NCBI GenBank assembly: GCA_965116165.1
Contig: OZ220484.1
Span: 806,001 to 870,000, forward strand
From: Azophilus sp965116165
GTDB lineage: Bacteria > Pseudomonadota > Gammaproteobacteria > Pseudomonadales > Azotimanducaceae
Length of the DNA: 64,000 nt
Reading direction: 5' to 3'
Made by a program: the position numbers and the translations under genes
Notes under the pieces: model-generated
What the model was told of the DNA's origin: nothing
What the model saw: the letters and a program-made list of their open reading frames with translations, nothing else
Databases searched by the model: none
Part shown: positions 51,862 to 59,792 of the stretch, in pieces
Layout: each line of letters starts with the position of its first letter
Position numbering within the stretch: the stretch's first letter is position 1

Positions 51862-52109
51862 TCTTCTCCGGCCCATCCGGCCGCAGAGGCTTCCCCGATC
51901 TCTTCGACCGAGAGGCACTCCGAGTTGGATCGCTCCAGCATTCCGAAAATCGTCGAAGCCGGTTTGCCCGGCTTCGGTTGTAGCTGAATGCGGTGGTCGT
52001 TGAGCAGATCGACGCTGAGTTTGTCGCTAGGTCGCACCCCGAGGTGCTGCAGCACTTCCTTTCGAAGCGTGACCTGTCCCTTGGTTGTGACAGTAAGAGC
52101 TATGGCCAT
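51858..52109 (-). CDS. AbrB/MazE/SpoVT-type antitoxin
   Basis: An 83-residue swapped-hairpin AbrB-fold DNA-binding antitoxin: MAIALTVTTKGQVTLRKEVL, LGVRPSDKLSVDLLNDHRIQ, LQPKPGKP, then an acidic toxin-binding tail (ECLSVEEIGEASAAGWAGEE). The partner PIN toxin is reduced to 13 codons by a repeat insertion, so this is now an orphan antitoxin. ATG 52109 is clear. Its operator would be near 52110-52150, but no convincing inverted repeat was located there. Confidence 0.85.
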   Translation of the reverse strand: MAIALTVTTKGQVTLRKEVLQHLGVRPSDKLSVDLLNDHRIQLQPKPGKPASTIFGMLERSNSECLSVEEIGEASAAGWAGEE

Positions 52110-52175
52110 AGCAGGGAATTCATGCGTGGAATCACGCCCAGAGTAAGGTAATCTGGCCTTACTTTCAATGTCTCG

Positions 52176-52251
52176 TAGGGCCTAACAGGCATGTCTTTAT
52201 CCGCAATCGATGTTAGGGCCTGTTAACACCATCTGGGTTAGCAGGCCCTAG
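52176..52251. repeat. Hairpin-forming small repeat
   Basis: TTAGGGCCTGTTAAC (52213-52227) pairs with GGTTAGCAGGCCCTAG (52236-52251). A related TAGGGCCTAACAGGC stands at 52176-52190. The three related arms suggest a small palindromic element in the gap between the antitoxin and hydrolase genes. Confidence 0.5.
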
Positions 52252-52301
52252 TCGAACGTTGGCCTCGTTCGGATCCAGGTTATTGATTGCGACACTAAAA
52301 T

Positions 52302-53189
52302 CTAGCGCGGCAGTTTCCGCAAAAACTCGGCAACGGCCTGGGTAAACAGATCGTTGCGGTCTCCCGCGACCATATGCGCAGCATCGCTTACATTGACATA
52401 CTCCGCGTGCGGACAGGTTTCGAGAAACTCGCGGGCTCCTTCCTCACTTAGCACATCCGAGAGCCCGCCGCGCACCAGCAAGGTTGGCACCCGCGATTCC
52501 GCCAACTTCTCAGCGGCCTTCTGCAGCCGCTCCCACCGCGCATCGATATCCCCGACGCGTCGCCTGTCGCCCAACCAAGCCGGATCCCAGTGCCAGCGCA
52601 TGCGGTTGTTCTCATCGAGACGAACATTCTTCTTCAACCCGTCCAGAACCCGGGGACGCCGACGGTGGGGTTGGTAGGAGGCGATCGCATCCGCCACCTC
52701 TTCGAGGGATCCGAAGCCATTCGGCTTTTGCCGCATGAAGTCGATGATTCGCCGCGCACCGGCCCGCTCGATACGCGGCGCCATGTCCACGATAACGACC
52801 GCACACGCGTCAATGCGCCCCTCACCGGCCGCACAAAGCGCCACGCCACCCCCCATTGATGCGCCGACCAGAACGGGTCGCGGATCGCCGAGGTGCTCGA
52901 CGACCGAGACGAGATCACCGACCATCGCATCCTGCTCATACTCGCCGGCCGGCGACCAGTCGGAGTCGCCATGCCCCCGGGCATCCAGACTGCATGTGCG
53001 CAGACCGGCCTTCGCCAAGGCTTCACCGGTTCCTTTCCACGCATGTCGTGTTTGCCCACCGCCATGGAGCAACACCACCAGCGGGTCTTCATCCCTTCCC
53101 CAGCAGTCTGCGGCGATGCTCAGCCCTTCTCCACCCGGCAGGAACATTGTCGGCTCCGGGGTTCCGGGAAGTCGTTTTCTGGAATTCAT
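52302..53189 (-). CDS. Alpha/beta-fold hydrolase
   Basis: A 295-residue serine hydrolase or C-C hydrolase-like protein. Oxyanion region PLVVLLHGGGQTRHAWKGTG, nucleophile elbow PVLVGASMGGGVALCAAGEG (G-A-S-M-G), acid region VPTLLVRGGLSDVLS, and the histidine in NVSDAAHMVAGDRNDLFTQA. ATG 53189 (MNSRKRLPGTPEP) is chosen; the longer upstream frame lacks family similarity. The substrate is unknown. Its neighbour upstream is a HAD phosphatase, 116 bases away. Confidence 0.85.
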   Translation of the reverse strand: MNSRKRLPGTPEPTMFLPGGEGLSIAADCWGRDEDPLVVLLHGGGQTRHAWKGTGEALAKAGLRTCSLDARGHGDSDWSPAGEYEQDAMVGDLVSVVEHLGDPRPVLVGASMGGGVALCAAGEGRIDACAVVIVDMAPRIERAGARRIIDFMRQKPNGFGSLEEVADAIASYQPHRRRPRVLDGLKKNVRLDENNRMRWHWDPAWLGDRRRVGDIDARWERLQKAAEKLAESRVPTLLVRGGLSDVLSEEGAREFLETCPHAEYVNVSDAAHMVAGDRNDLFTQAVAEFLRKLPR

Positions 53190-53305
53190 GCGTTGTCCTG
53201 AAGTTGCGTCAGTTGGTGGAGCTCTGGATAGTAAGATTTTAATTTCAAAGGCAGGCTGCCCCCGAACAGTCCACGCGCTTGGGGACGGGCGGGATAAGGA
53301 TAGAG

Positions 53306-54127
53306 TTAACAGACCCCGGAGCGCTCCAGGGTTCCGCGCTCCAACAATCGCCAAATGGCGAACGCGACGCCACCCTCCGCATGGGCCTTGCTAACAAAGG
53401 TGGCCGCCGCCTTGGTGGCCGCATCGGCCTGGCCCATGGCCACCGAGGCACCCGCGAGTCGGAACATATCGATGTCGTTCTCGGCGTCGCCAAAGGCAAC
53501 CACCTGGCGCGTCGCAATGCCCAAGTGTGAACAAGCCGCCTCAAGCGCCGCTCCCTTGGTGGCCTCGCACGCGGTGATGGCCAAAATGATCTTGCCCGTG
53601 GGGCCAACGGAATCGAGAATATTCACGCGACCGCGAAACGCCTCCCCCAACTCCCCGCGAATGCGTTCCCCACAACGGCTGCCCTGAATGGCGGCAATCC
53701 GGGGCAAATCGGTCCGATCAAGGTGCAACCGCTCCGTCCACCGCATCTCGGGCGCCAGGTGGCGCGCATCGGGGCGACCATCCATCTTGATCTCAACATG
53801 ATCGCCCAAGGTGACCGTGGCGATGCACCGCTCCCGATTGCAAATCGCATAAAGCGCTTCCGCGAAATCGGCGGGCAAGCGCCGGTCGAATACATCCCCC
53901 GGCCCCGATGGATCAAACACCTGGGCACCCGAGCAGGCGATTACCGGGTCGTTGATTGCAAGCGTCGAGCCCAGGCGCACCGCAAACTGGGACCAGCGCG
54001 CCGTGGCGATAATCACCCGCAAACCGGCTGCCGACGCCGCTCGAACCGCCTCGGAATTCACATGGGGAACCTCGTCGCCCACCAGCAGGGTGCCGTCCAA
54101 GTCGATAGCCAAGGCCGCGTATTTCAT
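53306..54127 (-). CDS. HAD-superfamily phosphatase, Cof/IIB type
   Basis: A 273-residue HAD hydrolase with motif I ALAIDLDGTLLVGDE (both aspartates), motif II in IATARW, a IIB-type cap, motif III lysine in ILDSVGPTGKIILAI and motif IV FGDAENDIDMFRLAGASVAM (D-x-x-x-D). It likely dephosphorylates a small sugar or nucleotide phosphate. ATG 54127 (MKYAALAIDLD) is chosen over 54145. It lies 77 bases from the phaR stop in the same orientation, probably without functional link. Confidence 0.87.
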   Translation of the reverse strand: MKYAALAIDLDGTLLVGDEVPHVNSEAVRAASAAGLRVIIATARWSQFAVRLGSTLAINDPVIACSGAQVFDPSGPGDVFDRRLPADFAEALYAICNRERCIATVTLGDHVEIKMDGRPDARHLAPEMRWTERLHLDRTDLPRIAAIQGSRCGERIRGELGEAFRGRVNILDSVGPTGKIILAITACEATKGAALEAACSHLGIATRQVVAFGDAENDIDMFRLAGASVAMGQADAATKAAATFVSKAHAEGGVAFAIWRLLERGTLERSGVC

Positions 54128-54203
54128 ATATTCGTCCCGCGCCAATTGTCGGTGGTGTGTCGGTTCGGCATGTGCACGAACCGAACAGTACGCCTACAGA
54201 TTT

Positions 54204-54716
54204 CTACCGCGGCTCCTCGTCGCCCCTGAAATCCGCATTCGGCGGCTCATCCGGGGCACTGGATTCCCCCGCCTGTCCCGTCTGTCCCGCCGGTGTCTCC
54301 CCGCCCGGGCGACGGGATGGCGACATCCAGCCGGGCTCAAATGCCTGCCGCATAAAATTAAGGGGATTCATTTCGTTAAGCTGCCGCAGGTGGGCGCGCC
54401 ACTGGTCCTGATGATCCATGAACGCCACGATGCTTTGCTCGATATAGCGCCCCACAACACTGCCCATTCGGTCTCCATAGAATCGGATCAATTGCTCGAT
54501 CACCCGGTTCGTCAACACGCTCTCGTGCCCCTCCGCCTCCTGTTCGGCGAGGATCTGCAGCAGCACCGAACGGGTTATGTCGCCGCCATCCCTGGCATCG
54601 ACGACCCGAATGCTCTCGCCATCGACAATGAGCCCGCGCACATCCTCAATGGTGACATAGCGGCTCGCCGTCGAGTCGTACAAGCGGCGATTCGGATATT
54701 TTTTGAGTGTATGCAT
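54204..54716 (-). CDS. phaR: PHA-synthesis regulator PhaR
   Basis: A 170-residue DNA- and PHA-granule-binding repressor. The N-terminal PHB/PHA accumulation domain is unmistakable: HTLKKYPNRRLYDSTASRYV followed by TIEDVRGLIVDGESIRVVDA and ITRSVLLQILAEQEAEGHES. The second part (IRFYGDRMGSVVGRYIEQSI) is the PHB_acc region; the C-terminal 40 residues are Pro/Gly/Glu rich. It normally represses phasin and its own gene until PHA granules titrate it away. A GTTGCAATGCA motif overlaps the start codon, and related motifs occur upstream of the DUF6489 and phasin genes. Confidence 0.93.
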   Translation of the reverse strand: MHTLKKYPNRRLYDSTASRYVTIEDVRGLIVDGESIRVVDARDGGDITRSVLLQILAEQEAEGHESVLTNRVIEQLIRFYGDRMGSVVGRYIEQSIVAFMDHQDQWRAHLRQLNEMNPLNFMRQAFEPGWMSPSRRPGGETPAGQTGQAGESSAPDEPPNADFRGDEEPR

Positions 54717-54722
54717 TGCAAC
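54712..54722. promoter_or_regulatory. Candidate PhaR operator over the phaR start
   Basis: TGCATTGCAAC (GTTGCAATGCA on the coding strand) overlaps the phaR start codon. Similar TGC/GCA-rich motifs stand at 56769 and 59691. PhaR proteins are known to bind TGC-rich sites, so autoregulation is plausible. Confidence 0.45.
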
Positions 54723-54763
54723 ACTTCCACATGATGGATGGAGCACTGGGCACTGATTTCCAG

Positions 54764-56440
54764 TCACTTCTCCCGCACGTACAATCCCGGCGCATCGTCG
54801 AGCGGCGGGTGGGCGCGGTTGCCGAGCGTTGTCGGGGCATCCTTGAGGCCCGAGTGGGTTTGCAGCCAGGCAACCCAATGGTCGCGCCAATTACCGAGGG
54901 TCTCCTCGCCGTCCCGCAACCAGTCTTCCGGGTCGTTGGGCAGTCGGCTATTGCGCCAATAGCGCAGATGGCGATTGTTGGGCCGCGCACTGATCGTTTG
55001 GGTGTGATTTTGGCTGGTCAGGACAAATTCGACATCGCCACCAAACAATTGAACGCTGCGATAACAGGCCTGCCAAGGGGTGATGTGGTCCGTGGAGCCG
55101 GCCATGATGTAGACGGGATGGCGAATCCGCGAGAGATCCAGCCGCTCTCCCGATATCATCAGCGCACGGTTCGCCAACTCGTTCCTGTGGCCCAAATCGA
55201 TCAGGTCGCATTGCAGCTCCGCCGGCACCCGGGTGTAGTCCATCGACCAGAACAACAGCGGGTGGGCGAGAGGATCCTCACCACGGAAATAGTTGCTGCG
55301 CATGAAGCTGAAAACGTTCTCGTCGAGCCGCAGCATCGCGAACATCTCCAGAATGTCCCGTTCGGTCATGCCGCCCTGCAGACGCACCCGTTGCTTCTGG
55401 GCGGCAACCGATGCCTCGGAAACAAACAGCGTGAAGCCGCTGTCGCCCGGTTGATTGTCGAGGATGGAAACGAACAGGGACAGGGAGTTGATCCAATTCT
55501 GGCCGCGCGCATTGAGAACGCCGGCCGCCGTTGCGGCCACCAAACCGCCCGCGCACAGGCCAATCAGGTCCAGGCTGCGCTGCCGGGTGATGCCGCGGGT
55601 GATGCGCGCCGCCTCGATCACGCCCTCGGTGTAGGTATCGAGCGACCAATGCGCATCGTCGCGCACCGGATTTTTCCAGCTCATGGCGAAGACCTGAATG
55701 CCATTGTCCACCAATTGCCCGAAAAGGCTCCGGTCGGGCGTGAGATCGCCCAAATAGAAGCGGTTCACCTGGCTGAAGACATACAGCAAGGGTTTTTTAT
55801 GCACCTGCGGGGTGGTCGGCCGATATTGGATGAGCTCGAACAACTCATTGCGGAACACCACCCTGCCGGGCGTGGCGGCAACATCCCGCCCCAATTCGAA
55901 GGCACCCCGGTCGGCCACCGCCGGATAACCGTGATTGTGTTGGATATCCTCGAAATAGTGCCGCACACCCTTGACGATACTGGCACCGTTGGTTTCCACG
56001 GCCCTGCGGATGGCTTCCGGTGTGAATGGGCTGTTGACCGGCGCATAGATGTCCTTGGCCGCGTCCATCAGGAATTGCGCGCGTTGGCGGTCGATGCCCT
56101 CCAAGCCCGACTTGTCGAGCCATTCGTCAAGCGCACGGCTCCAGGCGACATAGGACTGCCGCACCCGCCTGAAGATCGGGTTGCTTTCCCATTCCGGATC
56201 TTCGAATCGCGTGTCCTGGGGCAGGTCGGGGTTTGTATTGCCAAACCAGATGCCGGCGAGCTCCGCCTGAAAACGCATCTGCGCCTCCAGGGCCAAGGCC
56301 GGTTGCGTGCCCATATATTCCGAGAAACGCCGCCAGGCATCGGCAATGCCCTGCCGGTCCGCGCCCCACATGGCGCCGAGCGCAACCCCCTCAAGCCGGT
56401 CGGCGGTTCGCTCCGCGGCGGACCTATCCGTATCGTTCAT
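54764..56440 (-). CDS. phaC: Class I polyhydroxyalkanoate synthase
   Basis: Polymerises 3-hydroxyacyl-CoA to PHA at the granule surface. 558 residues, near the usual class I length. The N-terminal PhaC_N domain (FSEYMGTQPALALEAQMRFQ) leads to the catalytic alpha/beta domain: lipase-like box LDLIGLCAGGLVAATAAGVL with the catalytic cysteine in G-x-C-x-G-G, the aspartate in AGSTDHITPWQACYRSV and the histidine in LTSQNHTQTISARPNN. ATG 56440 (MNDTDRSAAER) follows GAGGGGTAGG. It is transcribed toward phaR, which follows 47 bases later, so both can be co-transcribed. Confidence 0.93.
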   Translation of the reverse strand: MNDTDRSAAERTADRLEGVALGAMWGADRQGIADAWRRFSEYMGTQPALALEAQMRFQAELAGIWFGNTNPDLPQDTRFEDPEWESNPIFRRVRQSYVAWSRALDEWLDKSGLEGIDRQRAQFLMDAAKDIYAPVNSPFTPEAIRRAVETNGASIVKGVRHYFEDIQHNHGYPAVADRGAFELGRDVAATPGRVVFRNELFELIQYRPTTPQVHKKPLLYVFSQVNRFYLGDLTPDRSLFGQLVDNGIQVFAMSWKNPVRDDAHWSLDTYTEGVIEAARITRGITRQRSLDLIGLCAGGLVAATAAGVLNARGQNWINSLSLFVSILDNQPGDSGFTLFVSEASVAAQKQRVRLQGGMTERDILEMFAMLRLDENVFSFMRSNYFRGEDPLAHPLLFWSMDYTRVPAELQCDLIDLGHRNELANRALMISGERLDLSRIRHPVYIMAGSTDHITPWQACYRSVQLFGGDVEFVLTSQNHTQTISARPNNRHLRYWRNSRLPNDPEDWLRDGEETLGNWRDHWVAWLQTHSGLKDAPTTLGNRAHPPLDDAPGLYVREK

Positions 56441-56572
56441 GCACCTACCCCTCTTGATGCCGACCGCTGTGCAACCGCAAGAAACCGTGCACACCGGCCA
56501 TGCAAGCCCGCCCGAAACCGCCGGTCCATCCCGAAAACGCGCACACCGTTCGGTCTGTCTGGCCTATTCATC

Positions 56573-56705
56573 AACATCAGCAATTCCCGCTAAGCACGGC
56601 AATGCCCCAAAAGTGGTGCCCGACCAATGCCCGAATGGTCCATTTCGCTCGGTATTTGGACCCAAACGAATAATCACGCATCGTTGGCGGGAATTGCTGC
56701 ATCAA
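56573..56705. repeat. R5 element, full copy
   Basis: CAGCAATTCCCGCTAAGCAC to CATCGTTGGCGGGAATTGCT. Lies in the divergent gap between phaC and the DUF6489 gene. Confidence 0.82.
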
Positions 56706-56765
56706 CATCTCGATTCTGGCATGGATGCGCGGGCTGCTGTACACTTCCCGTTACTTGGGGGCAAA

Positions 56766-56779
56766 TTGTTGCAATGCAG
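56766..56779. promoter_or_regulatory. Candidate PhaR operator
   Basis: TTGTTGCAATGCAG, sharing TTGCAATGCA with the phaR start-site motif, lies 85 bases upstream of the DUF6489 gene. Confidence 0.35.
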
Positions 56780-56860
56780 TACGCCTGTTATCCGCAGCGC
56801 ACTATGATACTGCATCCGTATCCTCAAGAGCACCGAAACAAACCGGACGGAAACCCTGCG

Positions 56861-57103
56861 ATGAAAATCAATGTTGAGGTGGAACTCACGCCCGAGGAGT
56901 TGCGCCGTTTCATGGGCCTACCGGATGTCGGAGCCGTGCACAAGCAGTTGTTGGAACAGTTTACGCAACGGGTTTCGTCCTCCTCCGAGCAACGCGACGA
57001 ATTCCTGCGCACACTGGTCACCGGCGCCCTGACACCCTGGCAAAATTTTTTCAACATGGTTTCGGGCACCGGCGCGCAATCCGTCGACCCCCGGGACAAG
57101 TAG
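56861..57103 (+). CDS. DUF6489-family protein
   Basis: An 80-residue protein typical of PHA loci in Alpha- and Gammaproteobacteria: KINVEVELTPEELRRFMGLP, DVGAVHKQLLEQFTQRVSSS, TPWQNFFNMVSGTG. Its exact job is unknown; association with phasin-like or granule functions is inferred from neighbourhood. GGACGGAAA lies at good distance before ATG 56861, and similarity to the family begins there. It is the first gene of the plus-strand group with the wax-ester synthase and GNAT genes. Confidence 0.8.
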   Translation: MKINVEVELTPEELRRFMGLPDVGAVHKQLLEQFTQRVSSSSEQRDEFLRTLVTGALTPWQNFFNMVSGTGAQSVDPRDK

Positions 57104-57144
57104 CTCGAGTCATACCGAAGCCAAGCGGCTCCTGGGGAACAGCG

Positions 57145-58590
57145 ATGCGATTAAGCGCACAGGACGCATCCTTTTTGTATTCGGAAACGGCCAGCGGCCC
57201 CATGCACGGCGCAGCGATCGCCATCATTGAGGGCGAAGTGCCGTTCGAGACGGTGTGCGGGCAAATCGCTTCGCGCCTGCATCTGGTACCCCGCTACCGC
57301 CAACGCTTGGCGCTGGTGCCGTTCAATCTCGCTCACCCGAAGTGGGTGGACGACCCCGGCTTCGACATCGCCAACCATGTCATGCGTCACCGCCTGCCGA
57401 ACGGGGCGACCCTCGACGACGCCATCCAAGCCGCGCTTAAACTGAACGAGCCAATGCTGCCCCGGGATCGGCCGCTGTGGCGCATGTATCTCGTGGAAGG
57501 TGTCAAAAACCGCACGGTGCTACTGCAAATAGGCCATCACGCCATGGTGGACGGTGCCTCGGGAATCGACATTTCGCTGGTGCTGTTCGACTTGCAAAAG
57601 AACACGCCCCAACCGGAGCCCGAGCCCTGGCGCCCCAAGCCCCTGCCCACGCCCATCGAACTCGCCACGGAGGCGGCACTGGAAACAGCGCACACGCTGT
57701 CCGGAGAGAACCCTTTCAGCGCCGCCAACCCCACTTCCAAACGCGGCGAAATGCTGCGGCGGGCCACCGAGTCCATGACGCGATTCGTCGCGGAGCCCGT
57801 TGTTACAGCACCCTGGAACGCCGCGCCGGTCGGGCCGAAGCGCAACTTTATATGGCGCAAATATTCGTTCGCCGACTTTCGCCGCATTCGCGGCACGATT
57901 GGTGGGACCATCAACGATGTGGTGCTCGCCGCCGTAACCGAGGGCGCCGCCCGCTACCTGAGGGCGCACGATGAGCGTATCGAGGGTCGGCATCTGCGCA
58001 TCATGTGCCCGGTAAACGTGCGCACCGAAGACGAGCGGGGCGCGCTCGGCAACCGCGTTTCCGCCATCTTTCCCGTATTCGATGCGCAGCCCATGGATAT
58101 GAGGACGCGGCTGCACAGGGTGCGCTGGGAAACCGAGCAAATCAAGAACAACCGCGAGGCGCAGGCCATGCAGTTGATGATGGAGTCGGCCCCCTCGGTA
58201 CCGCCGGTGGCAATGGCACCGACGCTTCTGGTGGGGACGCCCTGGGATCCGACCACGCTTGCGGCCAACTTTCCCCTGCCCGTGCCACCCACCTTCGGGC
58301 CGCGTCCGCCGATGCTGGGCTTCAATTTTACCTGCACCAACGTTCCCGGCGTGCAGACCACTCAATATCTCGCCGGCCACCCCATTCTCGACAATCTCGG
58401 ATTGCTGATGCTGGGCGGCAACCTGGGCTTTGGCGTGGTGGTATCGAGCTATAACAAGAACATCTATTTCAACTTCATATGCGACCGCCGCCTGATGCCC
58501 GACCTGGACCGGATGGCCGAGGGCGTAGACAACGCCTTTGCCGAACTGTTATCCGCAGCGGTGCAAGACGAAGCCGCGGCGGCCAATTGA
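57145..58590 (+). CDS. Wax ester synthase / acyl-CoA:diacylglycerol acyltransferase (WS/DGAT)
   Basis: Forms wax esters or triacylglycerol from acyl-CoA, complementing PHA as a storage route. The 481-residue protein has the start MRLSAQDASFLYSETASGPM, the catalytic motif LLQIGHHAMVDGASGIDISL (H-H-x-x-x-D-G) and the C-terminal DUF1298 block (TLLVGTPWDPTTLAANF, FNFTCTNVPGVQTTQYLAGH, YNKNIYFNFICDRRLMPDL). Length is usual. It follows the DUF6489 gene at 41 bases and precedes the GNAT gene at 19 bases, so the three form an operon. Confidence 0.9.
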   Translation: MRLSAQDASFLYSETASGPMHGAAIAIIEGEVPFETVCGQIASRLHLVPRYRQRLALVPFNLAHPKWVDDPGFDIANHVMRHRLPNGATLDDAIQAALKLNEPMLPRDRPLWRMYLVEGVKNRTVLLQIGHHAMVDGASGIDISLVLFDLQKNTPQPEPEPWRPKPLPTPIELATEAALETAHTLSGENPFSAANPTSKRGEMLRRATESMTRFVAEPVVTAPWNAAPVGPKRNFIWRKYSFADFRRIRGTIGGTINDVVLAAVTEGAARYLRAHDERIEGRHLRIMCPVNVRTEDERGALGNRVSAIFPVFDAQPMDMRTRLHRVRWETEQIKNNREAQAMQLMMESAPSVPPVAMAPTLLVGTPWDPTTLAANFPLPVPPTFGPRPPMLGFNFTCTNVPGVQTTQYLAGHPILDNLGLLMLGGNLGFGVVVSSYNKNIYFNFICDRRLMPDLDRMAEGVDNAFAELLSAAVQDEAAAAN

Positions 58591-58609
58591 CCAAGCGACC
58601 GGAGGATCC

Positions 58610-59200
58610 ATGTCGGCCACCAACAGCACCGAAACCACCCTGGATGGCTACCCCCAGGAAATCACCCTATCGGAGGGACGCAAGGTGGAATTGCGCATTG
58701 TCGGCAACGACGACCGCGACGCCATTCTCAAGTTCGCCCGCAATCTCCCGGAACAGGATTTGCTGTTCCTGCGCGTGGACATCACCAAGCCAAAGGCCGT
58801 GGATCATTGGCTGGCCAACATCGCCGACGGCACCACCGTTTCCATCATCGCCTACGACGGCGACCTGATGGCGGGCTATGCAACCGTGGACCGCACCCCC
58901 GCGCGCTGGACGAGGCGCGTCGGCGAACTTCGGTTGACCGTGGCGCTCGACTACCGTAGCCAAGGCCTGGGCCGTCATCTGAGCGCTAAAATCTTCGACA
59001 TCGCCCGCAATCTCGGCCTGAGGAAACTGACGGCCAACATGACGCCCAACCAGCGCGGAGCCCAGGCGGCCTTCCAACGATTGGGATTCGTGGCCGAAGC
59101 CCTATTGACGGATTTTGTCGAAGACCGGAACGGCAACCTGCACGATCTGGTCATGATGACATTCGATGTCGATGGCTTGACCGACCAAGCCTTGCACTAG
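58610..59200 (+). CDS. GNAT-family N-acetyltransferase
   Basis: A 196-residue acetyl- or acyl-transferase. The GNAT core is clear: ISIIAYDGDLMAGYATVDR-type strand pair, then RRVGELRLTVALDYRSQGLG and RHLSAKIFDIARNLGLRKLT, with the acetyl-CoA loop (R-S-Q-G-L-G-R), ending GAQAAFQRLGFVAEALLTDF. GGAGG sits six bases before ATG 58610. The acceptor is not known; proximity to the WS/DGAT gene may indicate lipid-metabolism protein modification. The TAG stop lies in a CTAG that begins a degenerate R6-like end. Confidence 0.83.
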   Translation: MSATNSTETTLDGYPQEITLSEGRKVELRIVGNDDRDAILKFARNLPEQDLLFLRVDITKPKAVDHWLANIADGTTVSIIAYDGDLMAGYATVDRTPARWTRRVGELRLTVALDYRSQGLGRHLSAKIFDIARNLGLRKLTANMTPNQRGAQAAFQRLGFVAEALLTDFVEDRNGNLHDLVMMTFDVDGLTDQALH

Positions 59201-59296
59201 CGCTCCATCCGAGAGGCACCACTCACCGAAAAGTAAATACCAAATAGAATCAATGCGTTATGAAATGAAGCACCGTAAAGTCCGACAGGGTGCTAG
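59197..59296. repeat. Repeat remnants between GNAT and phasin genes
   Basis: CTAGCGCTCCATCCGAGAGG (59197-59216) resembles the R6 terminal repeat. From 59236 the sequence is the right half of R2, ending GTCCGACAGGGTGCTAG (59280-59296). The final CTAG carries the phasin stop codon. Confidence 0.65.
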
Positions 59297-59649
59297 GCTG
59301 CCACTTTGGCCTTTGTCGAGCCGGGTTGCTTGGCCTGCGTCTCTTCGGTTGCGGGGGCGAACGCCTTGCGAATGGTCTCGTTGTTGGCGTTGAACGCATC
59401 GCGCAGCATGTCACCGCGGCTCTTCATGACTTCCTGGGTGTTGTTCCAAAGTTTCTCGCCATATTCGCGCTGCAACTCGACGAAACCCTGGATGTCTTTG
59501 ACGTCGGGCAGCCTGCTGGCGAAGTCTTGATTGAATTGAATGTAGTTGCCGAAGTTTTTGGAGTCGAATTCCGCGAGCTTGCGGAACCACTCGGCATTCA
59601 GTTCCATCAGTTCGCGGGCCAGTTTCATTTGTTGCTCAAACGGATTCAT
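59293..59649 (-). CDS. phaP: Phasin family protein
   Basis: A 118-residue PHA-granule coat protein: MNPFEQQMKLARELMELNAE, WFRKLAEFDSKNFGNYIQFN, the amphipathic helix with FVELQREYGEKLWNNTQEVM and the lysine/alanine tail (QPGSTKAKVAA) often seen in phasins. GGAGG precedes ATG 59649. The stop codon comes from the R2 repeat fragment, so a few native residues may be lost. Upstream are two TGC/GCA-rich inverted motifs likely bound by PhaR. Phasin is normally the main target of this repressor. Confidence 0.87.
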   Translation of the reverse strand: MNPFEQQMKLARELMELNAEWFRKLAEFDSKNFGNYIQFNQDFASRLPDVKDIQGFVELQREYGEKLWNNTQEVMKSRGDMLRDAFNANNETIRKAFAPATEETQAKQPGSTKAKVAA

Positions 59650-59690
59650 AGCGAAGCACCTCCGGGTCGTTTCAATTGTTGAGATCACAA

Positions 59691-59752
59691 AATTGCTGCA
59701 TTGCACACAGATTCGGATTGTGCACCAGAGTATTGTGCGATGCAACAATTTT
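59691..59752. promoter_or_regulatory. Two candidate PhaR operators upstream of phasin
   Basis: AATTGCTGCATTGCAC (59691-59706) and TTGTGCGATGCAACAATT (59733-59750) are related inverted motifs with TTGC and GCAA arms. They fall 40-100 bases before the phasin start. They resemble the motifs at phaR and the DUF6489 gene. Confidence 0.5.
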
Positions 59753-59792
59753 CTGCCCCGATAAAACAAATCGGCATGAGCGGTGGGGCGGG

